DNA of 64,000 nt from Monodelphis domestica (GCF_027887165.1 NC_077227.1:86491735-86555734), one strand, 5' to 3'; shown: positions 35,010 to 47,276, counted from the first letter of the stretch. Numbers and translations: made by a program. The notes: a model not told the origin generated them from the letters alone.

Positions 35010-35679
35010 TGTTTGTACAGCGAAGTAATAGGAGTCAAGATTTGAAGGGTAAATTGACATAATCTTTAATGCTAGGTTAAGAAGTTTATATGCTATTCTG
35101 TAGATAAGAGGGAATCATAGAAAATTTCTGAAGAAGGGTACATCATGATGAAAGTGGAATTTTTGAAGATGAATATGGCAGTGGTATACATTTTCTAATT
35201 TCACTGCATGATATGGTTATGATAACATATTCCCATGATTCCAAGTTAGTTTTTGCAATAGTTATCATTTTGCAGATAATACTTAAAATCTATAACTGGG
35301 GAATTAAGGTAGGAGACTAATTATTACAATATATTACATATAATTTTATACCATATTTTCATTTTAGTAATATGATATAAACATAGAATAAATTCTGAGT
35401 ATATGGCAGAAGTAGTAGTGAGTAGTGGGGAAAGTGGCCAGTCAATAAATATTTGTTAAATGCCTACTAAGATAGTTCCTGTTTTTTAAGGATTTCACAA
35501 TCTAACTGGGGGTACAACTCACAAATAACTATGTATAAACAAATTATAAATAGGATAATTTGGAAATAATCAACATATAAAGCAACTCGGATTTAGTGGG
35601 ATTAAGAATGACTTTCAATTGAAGGTAAGTTTTTAACTGAGACTTTAAGGAAGCCATAGAAGCCAGGAATCTCCTAAAC
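35010..35679 (-). repeat. L3/CR1-clade LINE fragments
   Basis: Two pieces: 35010-35185 (aagaagtttatatgctattc, gaagggtacatcatgatgaa) and 35435-35679 (gtcaataaatatttgttaaa, cacaatctaactgggggtac, then gaagccatagaagccaggaa). The second is cut at its right by the hAT element at 35680. The middle part, 35190-35430, is AT-rich and unassigned. Confidence 0.55.
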
Positions 35680-36202
35680 CAGTGATAGTGAACTTTTTGA
35701 GACTGAGTGCCATCTCCCTCTCTACCCCCACCTTTTACCACCCCCTTTTACTCCAGACAGGGGAGGGAGGAAGCACTCCCATTGGGCTTTTGGGCAGAGG
35801 GGCAGGTGATGAGAAGCACATGTGGAGAGGGGGAGGGGAGTGGACTCAGCACTCTGCTCCCCTACAGCTATGTGCCACACCATGAACTATGCTTCCCTCA
35901 AACCTAGCTTCTCTCCAACCACACCATAGGAATCACCTTTACCACAGATTCAATAGGCTACTGTCTGTGCTGCACCCTCATGTAGTAGTGAATCCTTCCC
36001 CCTCCCCCCCCCTTATCCCAGACAGGGGAGAGAAGAAATGCTTCCATTGGGCTCCTGGGCAGAGGGGCAGGTGGAGTGAGGAATGCTCTCAGATGCATGG
36101 AGAGGGTGAGGGGAACAGCTCTGCCCTGAGTTACTCTGGCTTTGTAGTAATGAACTCTGGTGGGTGACTGCAGCCATGTGTGCCTTAGGTTCACCATCAC
36201 TG
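35680..36202. mobile_element. Non-autonomous hAT element with TIRs and 8-bp target duplication
   Basis: It starts CAGTGATAGTGAACTTTTTG and ends AGGTTCACCATCACTG, so the two ends are inverted repeats (CAGTGATRGTGAAC). Flanking octamers tcctaaac (35672-35679) and tcttaaat (36203-36210) agree at 6 of 8 positions, as expected for an aged hAT target duplication. The interior holds a diverged direct duplication with a period of about 265 bp, starting agacaggggag at 35755 and 36020. No transposase is present. Open frames over it on both strands are not genes. Confidence 0.88.
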
Positions 36203-36347
36203 TCTTAAATCATTAATGCCAAATTCAAATAGAAATGTGAGTCATTAAACCATACATAAGGATCCCTGTGGACTTTATATTGACATAGAAAATCACACAC
36301 ACATATGTATGTATATATGTTTTCTTTTTATTATGTAATAATTAAAA

Positions 36348-37388
36348 TGGTTGAGGCCATAAACTGTAGTGAGTTAAAATAGTGGAAGACTTAAAAATTG
36401 TAGTAGATAAAAGAGTGGATGAGTAAATTGTGACCGCAGGAAATATGTTTTCACTACAGTGTCTTGTTTCAAATCAAATATAAGGTGGTCACCAGGGAAA
36501 TATTCCCAATTATGAATATACCCAAGTCAACTGGGTTTTATAGAGATTTTAATTAATAATACAATGAGGAATTAAAGAAAGAGAGAAAGAGTAAGAAAGG
36601 AATAAGTATGAAGGGCCTTAAGCCAACATGGCCTAGACCTGAGTCTTAATAGAGAGATCAGTCAGTCCTTAATCACTCACCACAAGATCTGTCCAAGCAA
36701 GGATTCTAGTGATACCAGGCCAGCTCCATCTCAACTGACTTCACCAGCTCAACACTGAATGTGAATCTGAATGTCCCCGAGAGGGACCCTTCAAGGCAGC
36801 TTTTCCCAGCTGACTGTCCTGAGGGAGACCTGAGAGAGACAGAGTCTCCTCAGAGGGAGTTCCAGCCAGAGTCCTCCTCAAAGGGAGTTCCAGCCAGAGA
36901 CTGTCCCAAGAGCCTGTTTCCGGAGCTCTCTCCCAACAGCCTCCTTAGAGACTGTTTTCTCCTTATATAGGGAATTTTCTCCTATGTCACCTCCCCTAAG
37001 TTCTTCCATCTACCAATTACAGTAGACATTTTTCAAAGGACAGACCATTCTTAGTTCACACCTAAGAAGGTGTAAATTTTTGAGTAATTCACACCAGGAA
37101 AGCTCTGAGTAAGTTTCTCAGCTCTTTGTTCCTTGTAAATTCACAAGTTGCTTGACCTTTATAGGTACTTATCTTAAGAACTTTTTGCCTTTTTATAAGT
37201 ATGGGTTAAAGTACTTTTCATTGTTCAGAGAAGAGTTTACAACTTTATCTTCCCCTAGGGCAGACTTAAGTAGGTGAAGTAGAGTTCTCACATTCCTGAT
37301 CTAAGTAGAGTTCACTGCCCAAATGGGGAATTTTTTAACATTCACAAGTCTGAGAAATTTCAAGATTCACAATTACTATATCCACACA
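36348..37388 (-). mobile_element. Solo LTR of an endogenous retrovirus, complete ends
   Basis: A 1041-bp unit with TG...CA ends is bounded by the pentamer taaaa on both sides (36343-36347 and 37389-37393). On the minus strand it starts TGTGTGGATATAG and has a TATA box (ccctatataagg near 36960-36972), so it is an antisense LTR. No coding interior follows on either side, so it is a solo LTR left by recombination. Internally the unit gagggagttccagccagag is partly repeated at 36858-36900. I recall very similar LTRs in marsupial genomes but do not name the family. The two ends look whole. Confidence 0.85.
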
Positions 37389-37479
37389 TAAAAATCAGAT
37401 AGGAACTACACTTTAATCTGGTTTGGGCTACACTTGGTAGTGTTGTAGACCACATGTGACCCTATGAACCCACATGGAA

Positions 37480-37612
37480 ATATTAGATTGTAAACTCCAT
37501 AAAGGTAAGAACTACATTGCGCCTACAGACTGTATCTTGCCCTCGAGTGTCTGGCAAAAGGCTCTGAATTTAGGAAACATGCAATAAATATTTGCTGAAT
37601 TGAACTATAATT
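37480..37612 (+). repeat. L2 LINE 3' end fragment
   Basis: The words tagattgtaaactccataaa and ggtaagaactacattg, then gcaataaatatttgctgaat keep the sense L2 terminal order. Confidence 0.6.
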
Positions 37613-38871
37613 GCTGATTGTATTTTGCTAAATTGTTTTCAGAATCCATCAACTCTATTCCTTTAACATTCCCAGTCAAAAAGATTGATCAAGGTTGGTG
37701 CATGGCATTGGAGGATCTGAGGAGAAACTCATGGATTATTCTTCATTTGGTACTGCCAGTGTTAGAAAAGTTCAAGTGTTCTTTCTATTTTGTCAGTGCT
37801 TTTAAGAAAGAAGTTTCCTTTGAACCATGCCAAATGGTTTATGGCATAAAGGTTGCCTCTAGAACCTTTTTTTCCTCTAGTGTTTCATTTTCCTACATTC
37901 ATTTCTGTTAAAAAAGAGAATTATAGAAAATGAACATGCTAATTGCTTAAATTAAGTTCTTTGTTGCCTCTATGATTTGCCATTATGATTGATCTTATTT
38001 CTCTGGAAGACTACATGTTTTCCATAATGTTACTCTTTAGTGTGACTTGCATTTTTTTTTTTGTTAGTGCTGTGTATCAGCACTGAACATTTTCAAACAT
38101 AGAAATCTTATCATGATGGTATGATGGCATCATAGAGTATGATGAAAGTATAATAGCTGGGATGTATATAAAACAGCTTTAGATTCATAAGGAAACTGAT
38201 GAAGATAAATTATATAATGTGATAAAGGAATAATGTTTTAGATAATACATAATAAAATAATGACACTGGACTCAAGATTGTCACTTCATCTCTTTTCCCA
38301 TTCACGAAGATTCACAGACTTCTCTTTAAAAGAATGCTCAGATTAGTTGCAACAGTCATAATGCCTAGAATAGAATGTGAATTAACAAAGTTGTCCAATT
38401 ATTTAAATGTAAATGACAGGGACTAATCAACTCAGAACTAAACAAATAAATACCATACTAGGAAGGGGAATAGGGTGAAAGTCTATTCATTGATATTAAT
38501 TAAATAAGAGCTAGATGGATGAGTAGACTTTTACAGTTAGTTTAAAATAGAAAAAAAAATGCAGTTGTTAATAAGTAAATAAGTAAAACAAAAAAAATTC
38601 TTTTTGAGGGGTAAGAGTGAAGGATGGTTCAGATCTCTGAGCAGATGGGTAATGTATTTGTAACTTAGAATCTTAGGGAGTTCCTTGGGGTACCATGAAG
38701 CTAAGTGATTTGATCATGGTCACAAAGCTAGAATATATCAGGGGGAGGATTATTCTTTATTTGGCTTTATTTATTTAATTAATTTATATCTTTATTTGGC
38801 TAAGATCATCATATTTAATCACTTGGGTAGCATTTACTTGCACACAAGTCTAAAGTAATACTACATTAACA
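37613..38871. other. No gene seen, 1.26 kb
   Basis: AT-rich and unassigned. A 97-codon plus-strand frame at 37618-37911 has no domain, splice or codon-use support. Confidence 0.4.
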
Positions 38872-39062
38872 GGGGAAGCTAGATGGCTCTGTGGATTGAG
38901 AGTAAGATGGGAGGTCCTGCGTCCTAGTGTACCCTCAAATATTTTCTAGCTGTGTGAACCTGGTCAAGTCACTTAATTTCCATTTCCTAGCCCTCAGTGC
39001 TCTTTTATCTTGGAACCAATATGTTATTGATTATAAGATAGAAGGTAAAGATTAAAAAAAAC
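38872..39062 (+). repeat. Marsupial tRNA-type SINE
   Basis: It starts with the head ggggaagctagatggctctg, followed by tggattgagagtaagatggg, and continues with tggtcaagtcacttaatttc and ttggaaccaatatgttattg into an A-rich tail. Confidence 0.9.
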
Positions 39063-39205
39063 CTACTTTTAGCTGGCATTTTGGGAAATGAGATGTTTTA
39101 TACAATTAACAATTTTACATAAGGAAATTAACTCCTTTAAACAGCTTTTTAGTAGTACAAACTTTTATATTAATTATTATCTGGAAATCTATAAATTCAT
39201 CATGT

Positions 39206-39362
39206 TGGGGTAACTAGGTAGCACAGTAAATGATTGAATGCCAGACCCGCACCTGGGTTTAAATCTGGGCTCAACCACTACCTAGCTATATACAACTTCA
39301 ATTGCCTAGCTCTTGCTGCTCCTCTGTCTTAAGACAGAAGGCAAGATTTTTTTTAAAAAACA
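39206..39362 (+). repeat. Marsupial tRNA-type SINE, diverged
   Basis: The head ggggtaactaggtagcacag is recognisable, then gggtttaaatctgggctcaa and tgcctagctcttgctgctcc. It has lost part of the middle. Confidence 0.75.
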
Positions 39363-39639
39363 GAAATAAACAAATGTATCATGTACTTTCCTGATTTCTT
39401 AAAAAGAGAACATTGAACACTTTTTATTTTTTAATTAAGAAAATTCTAAACTTAAGATCCAAAAAAGAACATTTACATTTTATAGCAAAAAAAAAGTTTA
39501 TATTTTTAAAAGAATATTTATCATACAGGCATATGCTTAAATCTATGTAGACCTATACTTATATATTACTATGTGTAATTAATAGTTATGATATTATTAC
39601 ATTAATTATATTCATAATTATGAATTTCACATGTTCATT
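39363..39639. other. AT-rich DNA, nothing assigned
   Basis: A- and T-rich runs between the SINE and the L1. Confidence 0.5.
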
Positions 39640-42000
39640 TCAAATGTTTGTTTCCCTCTGAACTTCCTTCAGATACCTTCTGGGCATTTAAAAAATGTTT
39701 TAGTGACCATCTGTTTTTTTATATCACAATTGCTGTATCCCATTTCTTCCCAAACTTACCCTTACCCCAATTAAAAACTGAGAAAGAAAAAAAAAACCTT
39801 CTAAGAAATAATAATACTAGTCCCACAAAATAGATCCATACAGTGGCCATGTCCAAAAGCATATATCCATTTGGGCACTTTGAGTTCATTACTTCTCTGT
39901 CAGGAACCAATGCTCTGTCAAATAGCATGCTTTATGACAGGCCTTCTGGAGATATGGCAGATCACTGCTTTAATCAGAATTCTTAAATTTTTCAAAGATC
40001 TTTTCTTTACTGTGTTGTCTTTTTGTGCATTGTTCTCTTGGCTCTATTTACCTAACTGCATTATTTCATTGTATCTAGAATACTCTGTACTTCTCTCCTT
40101 CATAATATTTCATTACATTCATACACCACAATCTGTTCACTCATTCCCAAATTGATAGAAATGCCCTTAGATTCTAATTCTTTTTCTTTTCCCCATCAAG
40201 ATCAAGAATTTTGTTTTGCTTAAGGCTATTCTTTTCATAGTCTCTTATTCTCCTTATTTCCCTCTATAATCCACCCTCCCCATCACTGCTTACTTCCCTT
40301 TTACCTTTGAGGTATTTCTTCAATACCTGTTTTATGTGTATGTGTTCAACCTTTCTTCATTCATTTTAGGTAAGAATGAGGTTCATTTCATGCCTGCTCT
40401 CTCTTTTCCCTGTTGTGCACTCTTTCACACAACCCAATTATAAGAAGTGTGTTTTACTTCTTTCTTCTTCTTTTCTGCACTATTGCATTCCTTTTATACT
40501 CTTTGTTTTTGACCTCTTCAGACATTTAGAACAGAACCAATTCATTCCCAAATCCTATGTTTTACAAAATTTACTCTTTTGTTACTATTTGAAGGAATTA
40601 AGTTTCTAAAAGGACACTTATTTTTTCTCCTCCTATTATAATGCCAGTACTTCATTATCACATAATTTTTTCTAATTGCTCAAATAAATGTATCTTTATA
40701 GGTTCCTCTTGAGTCTTGTATTTATATTTGGAAATTCCTACTAAGCTTGGATCTTTTCATCAGAAGTATTTATTTCATTAGAAATTCATTCCCCACACCC
40801 CACACATTCAAATAAGATTTGATCAGTAAGATATTCTTGGTTATGAGCTTATCTCTTTTGTCTTTTTGGAATATTGCTTTCCATTATCTCTCTTCCTTTA
40901 TTTATAGTTGAAGTTGCCAGAACTTTTGTGATACAAACTGACTTCTTGGGACTTGAACTCTTTTCTGGATACTTGCACTATTTTTTTTTTTGACATTGAA
41001 GTTGTGAATTTTGGTTATATCATTCCTAGAACTTTTCATTTTGGGATTTATTTCAGCCAGTTGGGGGTTCTTTCTCTTCTTTATGCTGGTTTCTGGTTCA
41101 AATAAATCTGGATAGTTTAAATTTATGATTTTTTGAAATATGGTATTTAAGCTTTTTTTTTGAAGTCACTATTTTCAGGATTTATAATGTTTCTTAAATT
41201 ACTTCTCCTTGACATATTTCCCAGGTTGGTTCTTGATATCAGATATATTGCTTCTTTTTCAGTCTTTTGATTTTATTCTAATGTAAATTGTTTCATTATT
41301 CTATTCTAATTTGATGGGATTATTTGAATGTTTGTTTCTTTTTTCTTCTAAACTAGTTTTCTTTTAGTTCTTTCCACAAGAGATTTTATTTTATGTTTTG
41401 TCTTGAGCTTCATTTCTTCTAGCTTATCTATGTTATCCCTACAGAAAATGTATCTTTTCTTTAAGTGTCTTATTACAGTTGTTGAGGAAGTTCTTGCTTT
41501 CTTTTTGGGGGATCTCTCAATTTATTATAATTTTTGGGGATGATCATAGTTTTCTTTGATTTCTTCATTTCTCTGACTTTGAGCCAGGGCCAGGTTCTGC
41601 TTCCTGCTGTACTTTTGGGTGAGTTGGTGGACTTTTTTGGTTTCACCCTCAAATTAATGGATTCCACTGATCTTCATTTCCTGGAGTTAGGTCTCTTGAT
41701 TTTTGAAGTTTAAAAGCATTGCATGTTCAGATTTTCATGCTTTCTGTGTCTTCTTGAGATAGAGTGATAGAGATGATAGTACTCCTCGCCTGGGCTGGTG
41801 CTGTCTGAATGCCCCTGTATCATTCTAGTCATTGCTCTGTCCCTGGAACTTTCAAGGGGACTTTCAGAATATCCTAATATTTTCTGACCTCCTTGAGTCT
41901 TTCTTTAGTTACTCCCTATTCTTGCTGTTTTTGGAAACAGAGATTTGTATACTGAACATATTTCCAGCTCATCACCAGTTGCACTGAAAGGCTGGGTTTT
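39640..42000 (-). mobile_element. L1 LINE, minus strand, old, with most of ORF2 missing
   Basis: From left to right the antisense L1 parts are: a 3'-end-like block (39700-40190; acaccacaatctgttcac, cccaaattgatagaaatg), a spacer-like block (40200-40760), an ORF1 block (40800-41700; ttcctagaacttttcatttt, tttcttaaattacttctcct) and a 5'UTR-like block (41750-42000; cgcctgggctggtgctgtct). The ORF2 coding body between 3' end and spacer is absent, so this copy has a large internal loss or is two fragments side by side. ORFs here are short and not functional. Confidence 0.6.
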
Positions 42001-43334
42001 TTGTCTATGTTAATTTTTTTGATAAGTTCCTTTTTCAGGTTTTTATTGGAATACATATGTTGGCATTATCAGTCCTCTATTCAGGCTACCTTTCTTGTTG
42101 GAACTATCTTTTACTAAAGTTCAGAGAAAGTACATAAAATCTTAACATCTCTGTAGGCTATTACTGGAGACCTTTAGGCCTTAAATTCATTTGAATGATT
42201 CAGTATATTAATTGTGCATGAGTATAGTGGTAAAACCAGAGGCAATGATAATATATTTTAAGATATTTGGGGTTTAAATTTGAGATCCCAAGAATAACTT
42301 TATTCTATCACATATTTCTAGTCATTTAAAATGTCACATAGAATTTTCTAATCTGTAAAATGGGGAGATGAATAGTCTAGAAGATGATCTTTAATTTCCC
42401 TTATAACTATACATTTTATGAACTAAGAGTTAGTATTACCAACATTAATTTTTGCACTATACTTATTAAATCCTAGGGGCTAACAACCTGGAGGGATATT
42501 TATCCCTACATTAAAAGTTCCCAGACCTCTATGCCTTTTTAGTTATCAGGTCAGAATGTTAAAGTTTTTCTTTCATCTCTCACTGTCAGACTGTTGAGTC
42601 TTCTTGCTGCTGTCAGTGCCTTTCTTAAGCATCTTCTATTTTAAGTTATCTTTTCCAATTTGTTTTGGGTGTTATACAAGAAAAACAAAAGAGCTGAAAT
42701 TATGTTAAGAATAAGAATTAAAAGGCTCTTAGAACTTTGAGGGGCTCTTCATATAGTAAAATGAATAGATTTTGTGACATTTACTTTGACTGTTCAGAGG
42801 CTTTTTTTGGTCACTGGGTAAGAGCCTTTTGGATAGATGAAGTATTAACATAATTAATGAGGTAACTAAAGTAATATAGTCAACATAGATTAGGTACTTT
42901 GGTTAGACTGGCATCTCAATTTATTTTTTAAAAAACCTTTTATATTTCTATAATCTTTGCACAAAGTAGACATTTCAAGTGTTCTTTGAATTACTAAATG
43001 TTCAAGCATAATCCCCACCAGAAAATTTTTGCTTAATCTAGTGCTAGCTACATTTAAAATCTCATTTAAAAAATATTATGATTGAGACTTTCTATTGAAT
43101 AGTATTTTTTTTTTGCCCAATTAGGCCTAGTTAATGAGATCCTACTCTAGTTTATGACAGCTGTATTAAATGAGTTTAACAGCTCATAAATGAAATGCTT
43201 TTAAAAGTATGAGTAGGTCCCTAGAGGAAAAATGGTCACTGGTTATAGAGTTTGTTTGTCAATGTGACTTCATAAGATTCATTTTCAGACTGAACTTAAT
43301 GGGATTTATTAAAATTAGAATGCCCCTTAACTGT
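42001..43334. other. No gene seen; one weak MIR patch
   Basis: AT-rich unassigned DNA. A MIR-like tail at 42330-42420 (aatctgtaaaatggggagat and gaagatgatctttaatttcc) is the only recognised piece. Confidence 0.4.
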
Positions 43335-44169
43335 ACATGTCAATCTAAGATCTGTCCTAGGCCTTCTCTTCTTTCTCTACATCCTCTTGTTGACCTCTTT
43401 AGCTATTTATCTCTTTAAAAATGACCCTTAAATCTGTGTGTCTACCCCTAATCTTTACTCCAGGTTCCATTTCTCCATCATCATTTGTCTTTTACACAGT
43501 TCCATATGGATGTTTAACCAGAATCTTAAACACAACATGTCTAAAACAGAATGTTTTCTCATAAACCTTTTCCTCCTTGAAACTCCCTTGCTTCTGTTGT
43601 CCCTTGCTTCTGTTGAGGGCATCATAGTTTTTTTTTTTTCAGTCATCCTGGTTCTGATCTCAGAATTATCTCTTAATTTTCCCTTTGCCTCATTCCCAAC
43701 ATTTTAAATTGTGGCCAAATCTTCTGAATTCTACTGTCATATCTCTTTTGTCCATTTCTTTCACTCATATGACCATTATCCTAGTTCACCTATTGCTTAG
43801 ACTCTTGGAGCAACCTTTCATTGGTTTCCTTCCTTCCAGGCTCTTGCCTCTCCAATTCATTCTTCATCCAAGTTGCCAAAATTATCTTCTTAAACCATAA
43901 AATGGACTGTGCTGCTTCCTTATTCAATAGTTTAGTGACTTTTCCTTACTTTTAGGATAAAATTCAAATTGTTCAGTTTGGTACCTAAAACCAAAAACAT
44001 TGTGCCCTACTTTTGAAGACTTTATGCTGGGTTATTTCACTGTATCAAAAACATTTGCCCAAAGTAACTTTGGATTTTATATTGTCCTTACTTGTTTCCC
44101 ATTATGTAATCTATTGCTAAAGCTTACTTTTCTCTTTACAATATCTCTTGAATTTTCCCATTGCTGTAT

Positions 44170-44335
44170 GCCCAAAGATGGGAGGTCCTGGATTCAAATC
44201 TATCCATAGATAGGCACTTCTTAGCTGTGTGATACTGGGCAAGACACCTAACCCCCATTGCCTAGCCCTTATTGCTATTCTGCTTTAGAACCAATTCACA
44301 GTATTGATTCTTAGAAGGAAAGTAAGCCAGAACTG
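44170..44335 (+). repeat. Marsupial tRNA-type SINE lacking its head
   Basis: It starts inside the element (gatgggaggtcctggattca) and continues with actgggcaagacacctaacc and ttagaaccaattcacagtat. It sits inside the L2. Confidence 0.85.
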
Positions 44336-44499
44336 TGTCTAAACTTGCATCATCATTGTCTTGGTATATTACATACTCCTACCGATAATGAACTATGAGC
44401 ATTGTTCTCCATTCTTCTCTAGTTATTTCCTAAATGTGCTATTGAAGTTGTTTTTCATTGTTTTTGTCATACCACTGCTATGATCATTCTAATTCTCTT

Positions 44500-44690
44500 T
44501 TTCTTAATATATGTTTACCTTCCATCTAAGAATTAATAGTGTATATTGGTTCTTAGGCAGATGAACAGTAAGGGCTGGATAATGGAGGTTAAGTGACTCG
44601 CCCAGGGTCACACAGCTAGAAGTGTGTGAGGACAGATTTGAACCCAGGACTTCCCATTTCTAACCCTGCCAATCCTCTCTTTAGAACTAT
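44500..44690 (-). repeat. Marsupial tRNA-type SINE lacking its head
   Basis: The words accttccatctaagaattaa, aggttaagtgactcgcccag and ggtcacacagctagaagtgt, then gaacccaggacttcccattt are present; the expected head at the right is missing. Confidence 0.88.
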
Positions 44691-44891
44691 TCCTTGGCTT
44701 GCCAGTATAATGTTGGGTTTGATCCAAGGTGCTTCCTCTCTGTCTATTCCTCTCTCTTCTTTCATTTAAATAACTATTGTAATTCCACCTTTTCCACACA
44801 AATCTTAGATCTCTCTTTTCACTTACTTATCTCACAATCTGCACTTAACCTTTGCTGATTCATATATATCCTGACTCACCAAACTGTAGTC

Positions 44892-45115
44892 CAGGGGTAC
44901 TTAACCTGGGGTCTACAAACTCCCAGATTTCACAGGGTATGTGAATTTTGAGGGGAATTTTTTTCATCTTTATTTTTACTAACTTCTAAGTGAAATTTAG
45001 TGTGGCCTTCAATTATTCAAAACATTGTTATAAGAATAGGCACATAGGATTTACCAGATTTCCCAAAAAAAATCACGACTAAAAATGATTAAAAATCTTT
45101 GCTATCATTAAGAGA
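44892..45115 (+). mobile_element. hAT-type DNA transposon relic inside L2
   Basis: It starts caggggtacttaacctgggg, then tctacaaactcccag, a terminal motif of an old mammalian hAT group, followed by an AT-rich body. The right end is eroded. It belongs with the relic at 25185-25371, which ends in the inverted form of the same motif. Confidence 0.65.
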
Positions 45116-45235
45116 TTAGAGTGGCAAAGAAGGTTTTTACTCTTAAGTAGAATGCAAGCTCTTTGAGGGCAGGATTGTTGTTTTTTTCTCTTGTCCTTGA
45201 TACATAACAGGCAATTCGTTTATTGAATTGAATTT

Positions 45236-46159
45236 GTAGATTTATTAGTGTTTGTTTCATTGTAGGAAAGAGAAGATTTTCTTTTTCCCTTTAAGATAGG
45301 GGAGCCCAGAGGACCCTCCACCTTCTGATCCACTTCTGTCCCTTTTGTTGCTTCCCACAAGTATAGTTTTGCAAAAATCGGTTGTTGCTTAGACTCTATA
45401 ATGAGGGTATAAAATGTAATTTTAAAAAGATAGAAACTAGTTAATGGAGAAATAGATCTATAATTTAATATTAGACCAAAGGAGACATTGCACAAAGGGA
45501 ACATGCTGGCTCATCTTCTGTGTGTCAGTTGTTCTTTAACTCAGTGCCGGCTCCTTGAAAATGTACCTGGAAAAGAAAGATCAAAGTTCTTCTCTGCTTT
45601 GACAAGGTACCTCCTGGCTTCTGTTTTCTTGATGCTAGACAGAATATTGGTCCTGAAAACATTTTTTTTTTCGGGGAGGTGGTGAGTAGGGGCTCCTGCT
45701 CTTGCTTATAATTGCAGCCTTTGAGAGAGAGGCATAAAAGAGAGAGAATACTCTGTTGTCTTATCTTTGGCCAGATCTAGAGCCAGGCTGATGTGGAGCT
45801 TGGGGATTCCTGATCTGCCAGGTGCAAGTTTAAAACAATCATATTACTCTCGAGCCTGTAGCTGCCCAGAGGAACTGACAGCTGGGAACTTTAATGTGTA
45901 CTGCTTATGGAAGGAGCATTACCATTGACAATTTCAGAGACACGCATGCAGTCATGACTGGTGTTTATATGGTAGAATCTCTTATCCCAAGGGCTCAAGG
46001 CACTTAACATAATACTCACTTCACCTGCCAAAAAAGTGCCATCGCCTCTAAGTACATTACCCAGGAGAGAATGATTAGGGCAAAAGGAGTTCTTTCTTAG
46101 TTATACAGGGAATATTTATGTGGGCTTCAAGCTATGCTGAATTCTAAAATAAAGCAGGC
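45236..46159. other. Unique-looking DNA, possible conserved segment
   Basis: No repeat is recognised. The part at about 45680-46090 has balanced composition and many short palindromic words (ctgccaggtgca, ctgacagctg, cacgcatgcag), a texture like a developmental enhancer. I see no exon. A 94-codon minus-strand frame at 45220-45504 is not supported. Confidence 0.35.
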
Positions 46160-46260
46160 TCTACAACCACGAATAATCATTTATTAAAAACCTACTATGT
46201 GCCTCGTCATTGTGCCGAGTGCTCTATGTACCAGATAGTTTCTTTGAATTCAATGTAGTA
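46160..46260 (-). repeat. L3/CR1-clade LINE 3' end fragment
   Basis: The words aatcatttattaaaaaccta and ctatgtgcctcgtcattgtg, then ccgagtgctctatgtaccag match the antisense 3' end of L3. Confidence 0.65.
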
Positions 46261-46653
46261 TTGAACATTTCTGAAGCTGGTCAGTGAGGGTTCAACCCTG
46301 GTAATTGAGGTTAACTCTTTCACTTTGAGGATTCAATTAGTCGATTGAATTGCCTGATGCACTTAGAAATAATGCAGCACACTTTTTTTTTCTTAGCACA
46401 GTTCCTGGCACAAAGTATGCATGATAAGTCCTAGTTGACCAACTTTGATTTGTTGACCAAGAGTTAAGCTATTTGTCCATGTCTCATCTGAAAGCTGTCT
46501 ACCCTACCACATGATGCACTTAGATAGTAATACAAATAGGGATTGGACCAATGATTTAACTGGTATAAGGAACACCTAGGAGAGGACATTCCCTTTATCA
46601 GTGTAGGTTACCACCTAATCTGGAATTTTTAGTCTTAGATGGTTGCCTAGAGA

Positions 46654-47158
46654 AGTGATTCTCAAACTTTTGGGCCTCCAAATCCCTTTATTCTCTTAAA
46701 GAAGAGACCATGGAGGATTGCAAAGAGCTTGTGTTTACATATGTTATATCTATTGGTATTTAACATATTAGAAAGTAATAAAAATGTAAAATATTGGATT
46801 AGTTAAAAACAACCATAACAAATTAGTTACACATGGACATAACTTTTTGTGAAAAAATATTTTCCAAAACAAAGTAAATTTAATGAGAATGGTATTTTTT
46901 TGCATATTTTCAAATCTCTATTGTCTGACTTAATAGAAGACAGCAGGATTTTCATATCTTCTTATGTATTCAATCTGTTGCAATCTGTTGATTTAGTTGT
47001 ATTTGAAGAACATCTGAACTCTCACAGAACTATAGTTAGAAAATAGAGCATTTTAATAGGCAAATAATGCCTTGGTATTATTATGAAAATACTTTTGACC
47101 TCAGAGGCCCTTTAGAAGGTCTCAGAGATCTCTAGTCATCTGTAGACCACTCTGAGAA
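46654..47158 (+). mobile_element. Old hAT-type DNA transposon, both ends present
   Basis: It starts agtgattctcaaacttttgg and ends tagaccactctgagaa, an imperfect inverted pair (gattctcaaa against tctgagaa). The interior words gagcttgtgtttacatatgt, agacagcaggattttcatat and tattatgaaaatacttttga match an old element spread through therian genomes. Non-autonomous at 505 bp; the 65-codon frame over it is not a gene. Confidence 0.75.
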
Positions 47159-47159
47159 G

Positions 47160-47260
47160 GTATGTGACTTATTCAGAGTCACATAGACATGATGTGTGAG
47201 AGGCAGGGCTGGAGCCCAGATCTTCCTGCCTTCAAGATGAACTCTTGATCTACAATATCA
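47160..47260 (-). repeat. MIR-type SINE fragment
   Basis: The words gtgacttattcagagtcaca, gcagggctggagcccagatc and ttcctgccttcaagatga are in the antisense MIR order. Confidence 0.55.
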
Positions 47261-47276
47261 AAAATGACTTTCCTGT

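Larger units (their letters stand above)
43335..45235 (+). repeat. L2 LINE, ORF2 3' part to terminus, with three insertions
   Basis: Sense L2 text runs from ctgtcctaggccttctcttc through aaacacaacatgtctaaaac, aattgtggccaaatcttctg and ttcattggtttccttccttc to the terminus aatgcaagctctttgagggc and caattcgtttattgaattga. It is broken by a sense SINE (44170-44335), an antisense SINE (44500-44690) and a hAT relic (44892-45115). The frame is decayed. The order of parts shows that all three insertions came after the L2. Confidence 0.75.
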
